A stretch of 64,000 nucleotides of DNA from Cliona cf. orientalis (Eukaryota; Porifera; Demospongiae; Clionaida; Clionaidae): assembly GCA_963930775.1 (NCBI GenBank), contig OZ005699.1, forward strand, positions 1,633,501 through 1,697,500, in the 5' to 3' direction. The translations under genes and the position numbers were made by a program. Shown here in pieces: positions 14,688 through 25,228 of this stretch. The notes beneath the pieces were generated by a model. It was not told the DNA's origin. It was given only the letters and a program-made list of their open reading frames with translations, and ran no database searches. Within the stretch, counting starts at the first letter, position 1; the number at the start of each line of letters is the position of its first letter.

Positions 14688-15698
14688 GCTCTGTATGTAC
14701 ACGTACATGGTCATACAAATGCATCACTTTAGGAGCTAAAGAGTTGCATGCAATCATGCTAATACCAATGTCTACATACATGTATAATTATTATATATAC
14801 AGGGAGTGTCTACATACCAAGCTCAGAATAAATACATGGAGCTGTTGGCTGAGTGTCCCGCCTTTGCCTCGATGTTCTTTGAGGCGGAGTATCCCAACAA
14901 GGACCAGCGATTCCCTCGAGACCTGTGGCTGGCCATCAATAGCAAGGGTCTCCAGATCTATCAGAGAGGAGCTGTGGCACCAATCCAGACATACTCATAC
15001 GAAAAGTAAGTACATTATCCTTTGGAGTTCTTGCCATGAGGTGGGACGGGTATAGAAGTACCATAGTGCCCCTGCCCTGCTCCCCCCCTTAAATGTAACC
15101 TCAGTCACAGTGTCATGGTGCTTTCCCAGGATGTGAGTAATATTATTATTTGCATGGAAGCTGCTATGTACATACATGTATCAACCCTTTGGTAGCTGAA
15201 AAAGAATGGACTTTGATTTATCTCAAGTTGTTTATTTTTGTAGCATTGTCAGTTTTGGAGCTCCAGCACCTAATGAGTACAGACTAGTGGTGGAAGGGCA
15301 AATGCCTATCTCACTACAAACCACTCAGGTATGTATGCTGCATGCATACTCCTAATGCTGATCGATCGATAATGGCTGAAAATTTGGCAGTTGGGTCCTA
15401 AATGGGTGTTACCTAATAGTGACTGATAATAATTTTGGTAGATACAAAGGTGGCTACACCACTGAACTGCCATGTGCGTATTAATTATAATTCCCCATCA
15501 ATTAAGGTTTTAATGAAGTGGTTATTGACTAGTTGCATGTACAATAGCAATGGAGAGATACTAAATTATGGGGTATAGAATTAAAAGAAATTTGTTGAAT
15601 TCTCAATTTTAAAAATTTTATCCACAACAAAATTTGTCTAGGTGGCCGAAATTGCCAAATTAATGACTGCTTATATTCGTGTGGTGGTCAAATATTAG
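163..15698 (+). CDS. MYO10: Myosin X-like unconventional myosin (3' part, 34 exons)
   Basis: Actin motor of filopodia; this gene enters the window inside the motor domain. Exons: 163-287, 549-757, 1174-1428, 1878-2128, 2208-2274, 2464-2708, 3106-3241, 6214-6346, 6637-6830, 7115-7276, 7484-7543, 7669-7842, 8104-8424, 8712-8891, 9089-9225, 9513-9626, 9688-9786, 10047-10196, 10545-10693, 11001-11127, 11379-11425, 11541-11698, 11933-12043, 12184-12332, 12442-12596, 12792-12912, 13217-13440, 13589-13733, 13952-14064, 14221-14323, 14405-14551, 14813-15005, 15244-15328, 15642-15698, with GT-AG borders and matching phases. Motor landmarks: [20 protein letters not shown] (switch I), DIFGFENF (relay), FVRCIKPN. 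Then IQ-like neck (7115-7842), a charged E/R/K helix (7669-8424), PH domains, MyTH4 (12184-12912) and FERM (13217-15698). The first PH is split by a second PH, the myosin X hallmark; a third PH starts at 11001. Stop TAG at 15696. The 5' end lies outside the window. Confidence 0.95.
795..867 (+). repeat. Three copies of a TGACGACCTTTACC motif in a myosin intron
   Basis: Copies at 795-808 (one mismatch), 824-837 (exact) and 855-867 (shorter variant) lie in the intron 758-1173. The same 14-mer recurs in unrelated places in the window; see findings. No function is known to me. Confidence 0.6.
2925..2996 (+). tRNA. tRNA-Asp (anticodon GTC)
   Basis: A 72-nt cloverleaf lies in the myosin intron 2709-3105, on the same strand. 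The acceptor stem is TCCTCGA paired with TCGGGGA (one G-U) and the discriminator base is G, as usual for Asp. The anticodon loop is CTGTCAC closed by CCGC/GCGG, so the anticodon is GTC. The A box begins TAGTATAGTGG and the B box is GGTTCGATTCC. No CCA is encoded, as expected in eukaryotes. A run of eight T at about 3003-3010 serves as pol III terminator. It looks functional: all stems pair. Confidence 0.97.
3951..5046 (-). CDS. Probable nested antisense gene, small secreted Cys-rich protein
   Basis: It sits wholly inside the 3-kb myosin intron 3242-6213, on the other strand. Three exons join in phase: about 5046-4686, 4327-4169 and 3988-3951 (stop TAA), each junction a G|GT glycine codon. Exon 1 gives a hydrophobic segment [18 protein letters not shown] followed by APPGK, like a signal peptide and cleavage site, then a charged, Gln-rich stretch. 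Exons 2-3 hold six cysteines (LCY, PCL, TCI, VCD, TCV, NCP), enough for three disulfides. The start is unresolved: no ATG is in frame before the hydrophobic segment, and the nearest ATGs (just upstream) are in other frames, so a small indel, a missing 5' exon or a decayed start is possible. A TATA-like box lies at about 5150-5160. I do not recognise the family. Confidence 0.55.
3994..4062. repeat. (GA)n microsatellite
   Basis: About 34 GA units. Read on the minus strand it is a CT tract ending in TTGCAG, so it forms the polypyrimidine tract of the last acceptor of the nested antisense gene. Confidence 0.95.
5047..6213. other. Rest of the large myosin intron
   Basis: AT-rich intron sequence upstream of the nested antisense gene. 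Apart from a minus-strand TATA-like box (about 5150-5160) and the CT-rich acceptor tract of the next myosin exon (ends 6213), I see nothing in it. Confidence 0.6.
7330..7357. repeat. Poly-G tract (28 nt)
   Basis: Uninterrupted run of 28 G within a myosin intron, followed by more G-rich sequence; the real length is likely to be uncertain in an assembly. Confidence 0.95.
9240..9485. repeat. Purine-rich GA repeat region
   Basis: Intron 9226-9512 is nearly all GA on the plus strand. A unit of roughly 70 bp containing GGAGAGATCTTAGA and GTCTAC followed by GAGAGTGAATGAAAG occurs twice in tandem (about 9290 and 9362). Confidence 0.85.
13044..13066. repeat. Poly-C tract (23 nt)
   Basis: Run of about 23 C in the myosin intron between the MyTH4 and FERM exons (12913-13216). 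Confidence 0.95.
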
Positions 15699-16214
15699 TT
15701 GAAAGTGTTATAATATTATGTAATAATTTTCAGTAATCACTCTTGCTAGTTTTGTAAAAGAACTCTTTATTTTCAACAAAATTTTCATCAATATCATAGT
15801 ATTAGGTTGTAGTGATTTTCATGTTCAGTATTTATAAATGTGGGAGAAAATTAAAAATTTGTGGTATAATTCAATAACTGTGTGACAAGCTTTGCACTGG
15901 CGTAAAGGGCCCTGATTATCAACGTTGAAAAACATGGGATGGCCTGGATACGAGGCTATGTAAAATCACGACTGTGTGCTTCTATGGTGCATAACTGATG
16001 GCTAACAAAAACTAAATAATTTTAATACTAACGGTTGAAAAATTAACAGTTATAACCAATAACTAATGGAATAATATTTTTGGCATAAAAATAAGCAATA
16101 CGTATGTATTCAGGGGTACACGTTACAAGTCCTATTACCATGATTGTGTGACGATCCTTACCGGATAGTAAATATTGTGTTATTATAGGGCTTACATGTT
16201 ATAGACTGATCGAC

Positions 16215-19200
16215 CTATGTACTGGTGATCTTTAGTTTCAAGTCACATGCACTTGCTCCGAGTCCTACTTCACTGAGAGCGTCCGTCAGATCTTCTAGCG
16301 TAGCAAAGCTGGTGCTCCCTCGACTGTCCCCAGGAGCCCACTGGAGCCACTCCTCAAGCATCGCCACCAACCAGCTTAGGGGGGCACTGTGGGATAGATT
16401 TGGTCTAGCCTCAATACTGGCTAGTTCGCCAGTCAGAAACCCCAGATGTATGCCGATCTCTCTCCATTTGGCTGCATGGATCTTTAGCTGACGTAACAAC
16501 AAGGGCAGATCTTTATTGGTGAGTTGTCTTGTTTTGTTCTCATCCTCTGCAAAATTAGTAGATTACGCTGTGACATTACACGTAATAATTATCTCTATTA
16601 TGCAAATGTAACACATGGACACACGATTTTTGTACACTTGCATACACACACGCACACACCTACACATTAGCATGATACTCCATCACATACATGTACACAG
16701 CTATGCACTCACCTGCTTGCTCATATAATTTCAGCTGTTCATTAAGCTTGGTCACTTCTTCAGCTTTGGACTGCAGTTGTTTCGCCAATTGTTCCCTCTC
16801 CTCATCCAATTTCTGTATCTTTTGAAGGATGTTTTCGCATAAGACAACACTGCTCTCCAGTCCCCTTGCCATTTTTTCATCATCTGACTTGGAGCTACTT
16901 TGAAGTTGAATCAGCTCAGACTTCAGCTTAGCTGTATCTTCCGCTGCTTCAGTTGCTGCAGTGATAACAAAAGCTGACTATTTTTTATAGTTAATTTTTC
17001 CACTTCTCACCATGGAAGATCTCCTTGATCTGATATGCAAGTTCGCCAAGCTCTGGTGAAATATCTTGAAGCACCCTGAAGAAGTTCCTCCACGTTGGCT
17101 GTGGAACACTATCAGTGCTGTTTATCCAGCTTTTTATGTACTTAAATTTTTCAATATTAAATTTTAATGAAATTTTGTCCTGGCTGTCATCCAACATCTC
17201 ATTTATGGACTCCTGGGTCAATGAGAGACACTAATGGTGTAAGCAAGTCTATAGCTAGTACATAATCATAACGTAGTAATTATAGTTATATAGTTATAAA
17301 GACCTACATGTATACGCTTGTGAGTTCCATGCGGAGATTACAAAGTTTGTAATGTGCAGGCAATTGCAATCTATTTTGGCTGCATGTAGCTACGTATACG
17401 TACTGATCACTAGCTGAAATCCTTCACTTATGAGTCTGCTATAAAATTTATAGGCTTTGAAATATCAACAGTACCCATGATACATGTAAGTAAGCAAAAT
17501 TCAATAGGGTGAATCAGAGCTCATGAGATAGCACTTGTACCTGACTGCCAAAGTCCTCCCATTCTTGTATTCTGGTTAGTTCCTTGGCAGGGACATTGGT
17601 CAGCTGCTTGAGATTTTCAAACTGACTTGACTGTAACTTTGTCAGTACTGGTGTATTCATTCCCCATTCCAAAGTGACCAAGGCCTTCATCGTCAGGTAG
17701 CTGCCTGGGTTGTACTTGTGGTCTATAATAATTATATGACATTGTAGTGTATGCATCAATAAAATTTAAATGGAACCTGGCTGGAGATATTACATCCCGA
17801 GTCCCAATTCACAAATCGAAATTCGGCCGCTCGATGAGGTAATTATGACGAAACCTATGATGAAACCTATGATGAAATGATGATGAAATGATGATGAAAT
17901 TGGGGTGAAGACTGCTTCAAAATGTTTAGCGCGCATGACAGGGTGTTGGGACCCAGAATTCGAACCTAGCGTACAAGAGATCGTGGACTATCGATGACAT
18001 ATGGCGATTCTCTCAGTTCGCTTTCTTTGGCGAGCGAGCTCTCTGGGGGGATTTCCCTATACAGTCTAGCACATGGCAGTGGCGGTCACGTTCGGGTCAA
18101 CCGGCTCAACCCGCGCGCCCCAATATACTGCATGTACTGAGCATGCGCAGTTTGTCGATGTGTCCAAGTTCGAATTATGGCGGCGTACAGTAAGCGCGGT
18201 GCAATACTTATGAGGGACTCGGGATGTAGTCTCTAAGTTGTTCATTACATCCCAAGTCCCAATTAGAAAATCTGTTCGGCCGACCGATGAGGTAATTATG
18301 ACGTAAAATATGACAAAAATGCGGTTAAGACTGTTTCAAAATGTTTAGCGCGCATGAAATCTTGTTGGGGCCCAGAATTCGAACCTAGCGTAGAAGACAT
18401 CGTGGACTATCGATGAGATATGGCGATTTTCTCAGTTCGCTTTCTTTGGCAAGCACGATTTCCCTATTCAGTCTATATATAGCACATGGCAGGTACTAGG
18501 TGGAGGTCACGTCCGGGTCAACCGGCTCAAGCCGCGCGCCCCAATATACGCGTATACGGAGCATGCGCAATTTGTCGATGTGTCTTAGTTCGAATTATGG
18601 TGGCGTACAGTAAGCGCGGTGCAATACTTATGAGGGACTCGGGATGTAGTCTCCAAGTTGTTCATTACGTCCAGAGTCCCAATTAATAAATCGATTCGGC
18701 CTCGCGATGAGGTAATTATGACGAATAATGATGAAACCTATGATGAAACTTATGATGTAATTGCTCTGAATACTGTTTCAAAATGTTTAGCGCTCATGAA
18801 AGGTTATTGGGACCCAGAATTCGAACCTAGCGTAGAAGAGATCGTGGACTATCCGATGATATCCTTTTGGCGTTTCTCTCAGTTCGCTTTCTCTAGCGAG
18901 CTCGCTTTCAGGGCAGGGGGATTTCCCTATTCAGTCGAGCACATGGCAGGTGAAGGTCAACCGGCTCAAGCCGCGCGCCCCAATATACGCGTGTACAGAG
19001 CATGCGCAGTTTGTCGACGTGTCCCAGTTCGAATTTATGGCGGCTACTTTTCATGAGGGACTCGGGATGTAGTCTCTTAGTTGTTCATTACGTCCAGAGT
19101 CCCAATTAGAAACAAAGAATTCGGCTCTCGCTATGATGAAATTATGATGAAATGATGATGAAATGATGATGAAACCTATGATGAAACTTATGATGTAATT

Positions 19201-22200
19201 CCTGTGAAACTGTTTCAAAATGTTTAGCGCGCATGAAAGGTTGTTGGGACCCAGAATTCGAACCTAGCGTAGAAGACATCGTGGACTATCGATGAGATAT
19301 GGCGATTTTCTCGGTTCGCTTTCTTTGGCGAGCTCGCACTCGGGGGGATTTCCCTATTCAGTCGAGCACGTGGCAGGTGAAGGTCAACCGCCTCAAGCCG
19401 CGCGCCCCAATATTGTACGCGTATACGGAGCATGCGCAGTTTGTCGATGTGTCCTAGTTCGAATTTGTGGCGGCGTATTCATGAGGGACTCTGGACGTAG
19501 TCTCTAAGTTTTTCATTACATCCCGAGTCCCAATTCGCAAAAAAGAATTCGGCCCTCGCTATGATGAAATTATGATGAAATATGATGAAATGATGATGAA
19601 ACCTATGATGAAACTTATGATGTAATTGCTCTGAATACTGCTTCAAAATGTTTAGCGCGCATGAAAGGTTGTTGGGACCCAGAATTCGAACCTAGCGTAG
19701 AAGAGATCGTGGACTATCCGATGATATCCTTTTGGCGTTTCTCTCAGTTCGCTTTCTCTAGCGAGCTCGCTTTCAGGGCAGGGGGATTTCCCTATTCAGT
19801 CGAGCACATGGCAGGTGAAGGTCAACCGGCTCAAGCCGCGCGCCCCAATATACGCGTGTACGGAGCATGCGCAGTTTGTCGACGTGTCCTAGTTCGAATT
19901 TATGGCGGCTACTTTTCATGAGGGACTCGGGATGTAGTCTCTAAGTTGTTCATTATTACATCCCGAGTCCCAATTCGCAAAAAACAATTCGGCCGCGCGA
20001 TGAGTAATTGATGAGTAATGATGAGTAATTGATGATGAAACCTATGATGTAATTGCTGTGAAACTGTTTCAAAATGTTTAGCGCGCATGAAAGGTTGTTG
20101 GGGCCCAGAATTCGAACCTAGCGTAGAAGACATCGTGGACTATCGATGAGATATGGCGATTTTCTCAGTTCGCTTTCTTTGGCGAGCTCGCACTCGGGGG
20201 GATTTCCCTGTTCAGTCTAGCACATGGCAGGTGGAGGTCACGTCCGGGTCAACCGGCTAAAGCCGCGCGCCCCAATATACGTATACGGAGCATGCGCACT
20301 TTGTCGATGTGTCCTAGTTCGAATTATGGCGGCGTACAGTAAGCGCGGTGCAATACTTATGAGGGACTCGGGATGTAGTCTCTAAGTTGTTCATTATCTC
20401 CCCAGTAGCAATTTACTTTTCTGTGGTTATGAGGTAATTATGGTGTAATTATGATGAAACCTACGGTGTAATCTATGAGGTAATTATGAGAAAATTCAGG
20501 GCCTCGCTGGAGCCTTTCTGGGACTTGAAAATCAGTAAATATGTAGAGTATCTTACGCGTGTATCCAGCGAATACATTACAAGCTGAGCGCTACTTTCTC
20601 TGAGAAGTACTGTTGGTTGAATTTCACGTCTTTTCTTGGATTACGTAATGCCATGGATAAATAAAGCTAGCCTTGCGCTATATATAGCACACATTGTCAC
20701 AAGGGGCTGGCCCGCGCGCGACTGCAGCAGCGTGACCAACCTGAAGTTCGGAAGGAATACTGTACTGTCAAGTTCGTCTCTGTGATTGAAGCATCGAAAC
20801 TTGTCGCTGTCAAGGCTGAGAGTCGATCTTAGACGCCATCTCCATGATTTCTGGGGCGAGCATCGATCGATGTGTACGCGTTCTATTGACGACCTTTTAC
20901 CACATGCACCATTACACTATGCAGCTACTGGGGAGATGGTCAAGGGTTCATTAAAATATATTATGACATATGCGGTGATAACACTTGTAGCTAATATTAA
21001 TATAAATGATTGCACATGGACACAATTCACTTATGTTTTAATCAGACACGCGAACAAAATTAATGTCGACCATTTCCAGACGTAAACAAACATCCAAATT
21101 TCTGCGTCAACTTCTGAAGACCAGACTCGAACAACTCGAACTGACTTTGCTGTCGTTCACGATAGTCCATTGATCAGAGCAGGGCCAAGTATAGCACTTT
21201 ATTGAAAACTCGAAGATAGTGAATCGTCAGACAAAATTTTGTTCTGGAGGGCTGCCTTCAAGCGAGTCACATGGCAGCTGATCAGCAAGTTTTTATATTC
21301 GCTTTCTGTTCATGTAACTGGACGGAGTTCAAAAGCTATACTTGGCCCTGTAGAGACTCGTAAGCTATGATTTTGGGTCATTTAGATCTTTACGTAAAAG
21401 TAGGAAAATTGCCATGATTCTATCATGGGAAGATTTTACGTGACTTCCGAGTCCCTTGGGTTAATCATGGGGAGATTTTACATGACTTCTGCCATGATCT
21501 AATCATGGGAGGATTTTACGTCGCATGTAAAGTATTCCCAGTGTTTACATTCTTTAGCTACTTTATATGGGAAGAATTTACGTAAGGTCAAAGTTCTTAC
21601 GTTAAAGCTTCCCATGTAATACTGATTTACCAACACAATAATCAGGGGGTGATTTATGTGTGAGCACGTATCTTTTGCTGGCATTAATGTCATCCCACAA
21701 TACATTCATTGTTTATATCTGGGAAGGTTTTACGTGAGGTTAAAGTCCATCTGTATGAGCAGTGTGTTGTTGCAGTATTATCAGCCCACATACCTAGACA
21801 TTGTATATATCTGGGGAGATTTTATGTGAGGTCAGAGGTCATACATAATCACCCCCTGATTATTTTGTTGGTAAGTCGGTATTACATGGGAAGATTTTAC
21901 GTGAGGTCAGAGGTCACACATAAATCACCCCCTGATTATTGTGTTGGTAAATCAGTATTACATGGGAAGATTTTACGTAAGAACTTTGACCTTACGTAAA
22001 ATCTTCCCATATAAAGTAGCTAACGAATGTAAACACTGGGAATACTTTACATGTGATGTAAAACCTCCCATGATTAGATCATGGCAGAAGTCACGTAAAA
22101 TCTCCCCATGATTAACCCAAGGAAGGAGTCACGTAAAATCTTCCCATGATAGAATCATGGCATTTTTCCTACTTCTACGTAAACATCTGTAGGACCATGA

Positions 22201-24708
22201 TTTTCGTTCGTGTGTCATTTCACACAGGCTGTTTGCCTTGGCAAAAACTGACGCAGAAAATTGCAATTATTAGCTATATTTTACCCGCACTTGCAGACTG
22301 ACAGCGGCAGGTTTGCTTTTCGTTTTTGTGGACCATGGGCAGGCATCAGGAGAGCTACTTACCTGTACCTAGACTGTGCAAAGTACATAGACAAGGGAAA
22401 AGCCCGAAGGCTGTGTGCAGTTATGCATAAGTGCCACTCAGTGTCTGGGTGCTTATTTGTATCCTAGCCTTCTTCCCAGGCCACTCCCATGTTTTCGGGG
22501 AGACTGGGGACGAGGCTAGCTGTTGCAGTATATATGAGCACTACCAAGTTACTGTATAGTTATACCTTTTTGACTGACTTTGATGATATCTAGTTGTGAT
22601 CCCTGATCCTGGTGTCTGATAGTGCCTATCATAAGCAAAGCTCCATCAGGTAGTCCCACAAGACGAGGAGCTTGATCAAAGGTGACACCACTCTTGCCCC
22701 AGAGTATGGGTACTATTGGAGGTTGAAGGAATGCTGTGAATATTACTCCTTGTAAATTAACACAATAAAATTGCTGATGTTGGACAATGCATGAATATTT
22801 CCATCCGTGTAACATTGCATCAAATTCTTCTAATGACATCATCTTAAGCATTTCCCAATAACCCACATCTTCGTCTTCAAAATTCGAAATTAGTGATCTC
22901 CAAATATAGACATTATTACACCAATTACTGGATTCAATCATGAATACAGCATGACTGTCTACTGCAACCACATCAAAACAGCTTTGACTGCTATCCATTG
23001 ATTTCAACTGTCTGAGCTTCCAATCTCTGCCATTATAGATTAGCTGCTTAAAAGTGCTTCTACCACAAAGATATGAATCACATGTAATGATAAGATACTT
23101 ATCAGAGCTGATAGCAAACTTCGGAGTACAAGAATGCCGAAGAAGATACATGCTAGGAACAGGGTTGATACTAGACTCTTTGAAAGCAAAATTGTTGTTA
23201 CTGAATTCCCACAGGGTCATGTTATCCCCACTAATCAGTAGCAGCTTGGAATTGTACGTAGTCAGCACACTATATGATGCATAAATTGAACTTGGGATGG
23301 AAAAGTTACTCCAGTCATTATTTGAGAGAGAATACTTGTACAGTTTTCCATCACCTTTGCAGTCACGGCCCAATGCATAAACATCTTCATTACATACAAC
23401 TGGTGCTTTGAGGTAGCGAAGAGATGGTGGGTTCTGGCTATTCATCCGTTCAAACACAGATTCAGAAAGAGGATACACGGGCACTTTTGTGCTAACCTAT
23501 AAATAAACAAGTTTGAATAAAATTGAAGGATGAAGTAGAGATGGCAGGGTCAAAAAGTACACAAACAAGATTTGTAGCCGGGATAACTTACCGTATGGCG
23601 GGTAATTTTCGTGGGATCTAATTTTCGTGGAAAGTCCGAAATGGCCCTCAAAATCAATTTTCGTGGTTTTAAATTTCGTGACAGCAACCAGTCCAGGGGC
23701 ATGGCACTGCTGCACAAACGATGATGTAATCGATACACGTGCTTGCGATCTTCTTTGTTACTAAGCCATACCTACAGAGACTTGGATAAAATTTAATAAC
23801 ATGAGATAGAAGAATATTAGTATCGAACATCTATCAGCTGGATATGATAGTGGCTACTGTTGCTTGCTATACTGGAAAGTGTTGGCCGCGCTGCCACGAT
23901 GTTTGTGGCCACGCCCATCATCATGGACTCGCATAGTATCATATCACCCCAGGCATTAATTTTCGTGGGTGGCAAAATTTTGTGACTGCCAAGTCAACCA
24001 CGAAAATAACGAAATTAGCACCCCACGAAAATTACCCGCCATACGGTATCACATCCCCTACACATCCCTACACTTGCTTTTGAGTAGCTAGCTATATGGG
24101 GCACCCACATTATCCCATGATTGTGACATCAAACATACTTATATCATAATAATAATTATTATAATTATGCACGTGTGACAAAATGGCGAAACGGACACAT
24201 CCACTCGCAAAATGCGCTGTACACACCCATCTTTGTCCTGATAACACAAAACGAGCATGCCACAGACGTATGTGCTCCAAAATGGAGTGGATTTTATATT
24301 CGAACAAAGGTGAGCGGTCAAAGCAGTCTAGCCCTGGCAAACGAAAAGAAAGAATTGGCTATTTTTTTTACATAGCTGGTTCAGGCATAGTGATACCTGA
24401 ACGTTTCCATGGATGTGTGGGGGCTTATTAGATAGATATTTTGACATAGATCATGAATAGTCTCGCGCAGCCAGACTCTTACACCTCGGGAGGGGGAGGG
24501 AGAGGTGCAAGAGTCTGGCTGCGCGAGACTAGATCATGAATGTTAAAAAAACTGAGTCTTAAAAATTAAGTTGCTCCGAGTTATTACCGTTTTTGTAATG
24601 TATTACATATATCCGGGCCATCCCTACATATGAATATTATGGTAGCAAATGGCAATCTAAGAGTCTTTCCCATACCTTTTCATGCTTTTTCTCGGAGAAT
24701 TCCGCCAT
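16215..24708 (-). CDS. KD-A: beta-propeller, death-fold, coiled-coil, Death-domain protein
   Basis: Six exons join in phase: 24708-24676, 23496-22566, 17722-17541, 17212-17011, 16955-16713, 16546-16215, giving 640 residues. Residues about 20-320 contain kelch-like blades (VYALGRD, LYKYSLSNNDW, KLLLISG, LWEFS). Residues about 380-450 (WINSTDSVPQPTWRNFF) resemble the C-terminal helices of a death fold. Residues about 460-530 form a coiled coil. Residues 531-640 are a Death domain: AAKWREIGIHLGF, WLVAMLEEWLQW, TLEDLTDAL. There is no signal peptide or membrane span, so it is probably cytosolic. The start ATG lies in CAAGATGGCGGAATTC. From the architecture I infer a sensor or adaptor using homotypic Death interactions; the ligand is unknown. 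Paralogues: KD-B, KD-C and a fragment at 43 kb. Confidence 0.85.
17789..20396. repeat. Tandem array, six units of about 420-455 bp
   Basis: Units start at about 17,789, 18,244, 18,664, 19,087, 19,515 and 19,955 and the last ends near 20,396. Each begins TACATCCCGAGTCCC (some with one or two changes) and ends with the exact inverse GGGACTCGGGATGTA, and neighbours are joined by a constant linker of about 17 bp (TCTCTAAGTTGTTCAT). Inside are an ATGATGAAA-rich part of variable length, TTTAGCGCGCATGA, a conserved CCCAGAATTCGAACCTAGCG block and GAGCATGCGCAGTTTGTCGA. The open frames here are not conserved as protein. The array fills the KD-A intron between the propeller exon and exon 3. Confidence 0.92.
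20397..21387. other. KD-A intron sequence between array and palindrome
   Basis: The first 100 bp (ATGAGGTAATTATG repeats) look like a decayed array-unit start. The rest contains a GC-rich patch at 20,705-20,780 and one copy of the TGACGACC motif (20,887-20,901). I see no convincing gene. Confidence 0.6.
21388..22184. mobile_element. Palindromic element with 270-bp inverted arms
   Basis: Left arm 21,388-21,664 and right arm 21,914-22,184 are inverted copies with few differences; the 250-bp spacer holds further copies of the same motif. Both arms are built from repeats of (C)ATGGGAAGATTTTACGTGA and variants, so TTACGTGA or TTACGTAA occurs many times. No open frame of interest. It resembles a non-autonomous foldback DNA transposon; I found no clear target-site duplication. 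Confidence 0.85.
22464..22519. mobile_element. Small foldback element
   Basis: A 56-bp imperfect hairpin: CTAGCCT followed by CCCAG at the left, CTGGG followed by AGGCTAG at the right. It lies in the KD-A intron just below the propeller exon. Confidence 0.5.
23589..24048. mobile_element. Inverted-repeat element (TACCGTA family 1), 460 bp
   Basis: The ends are perfect 27-bp inverted repeats starting TACCGTATGGCGGGTAATTT. The interior repeats TTTTCGTGG-type words and has no coding potential. It lies in KD-A intron 1. The flanking dinucleotide TA may be the target duplication. Confidence 0.88.
24458..24531. mobile_element. 74-bp foldback with 9-bp target duplication
   Basis: The arms are 30 bp with one mismatch (TAGTCTCGCGCAGCCAGACT...) around a 14-nt purine loop. 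GATCATGAA flanks it on both sides (24,449-24,457 and 24,532-24,540), a 9-bp direct repeat typical of transposition. It lies in KD-A intron 1. Confidence 0.88.
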
Positions 24709-24974
24709 CTTGACGTACACGAGCCACACCTACATATGATTTGGGGGCCGATTAATGGGGGGGGGGGAGGGGGGTGTCAGAGGGGGGGTGTAGCTCGGCG
24801 AAACCATAGCGAAACTAAACTATTGGCGCGTGCATGAGCCACACCCAGCTAGCTGTGAAGCGTAACCTCCAGGCCACACCCCCAACCCAAACACAAGAGG
24901 GGCTGACGACCTTTACCGCAATTTATTGCCCGAGATCGAGACGAGAGCACACATTGTGGATTACACACCCTCAG

Positions 24975-25228
24975 GCCACTTCAACTTAATACTCTGTTTC
25001 TCGGGCCCGATCGACCCTACTTTCAGAGAAAACTTTTGTTAGTTTTGAGGTCGGAGGTCGGGTTTAATTGCGTTCTGAGCATGCGCAATAGACTTTTGGA
25101 GATAAAACTCGATTATTGACCTAGGACACGCCCAGTTAATTGAATTTATTTTCATTTACAAGCCGGCCTACCGACCCTATCCTGAGGAGAGGCCAGCCCG
25201 AAAAACAGAATATTAAATTGAAGTGGCC
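24975..25228. mobile_element. Inverted-repeat element in the KD-A 5' flank
   Basis: Inverted ends of about 30 bp start GCCACTTCAACTTAATA (right end inverted GCCACTTCAATTTAATA) and are flanked by TCAG (24,971-24,974 and 25,229-25,232). The duplicated KD-B flank has a single uninterrupted TCAG at about 38,183, an empty site, so the boundaries are well supported. Confidence 0.88.

Noticed and set aside
18658..19056. Open frames of up to 132 codons inside the tandem array
   Set aside because: They recur because the units recur; frame is interrupted by unit-to-unit indels and contains no recognisable domain.
17789..20396. CRISPR-like array
   Set aside because: Whole 420-bp units repeat; there are no short repeats with unique spacers, and the genome is eukaryotic.
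20786..21085. Plus-strand 99-codon frame in the KD-A intron
   Set aside because: No domain, no splice context, biased Arg/His composition at the start only; not supported as a gene.
22261..22467. Plus-strand 68-codon frame
   Set aside because: Ends in a foldback element; no family resemblance.
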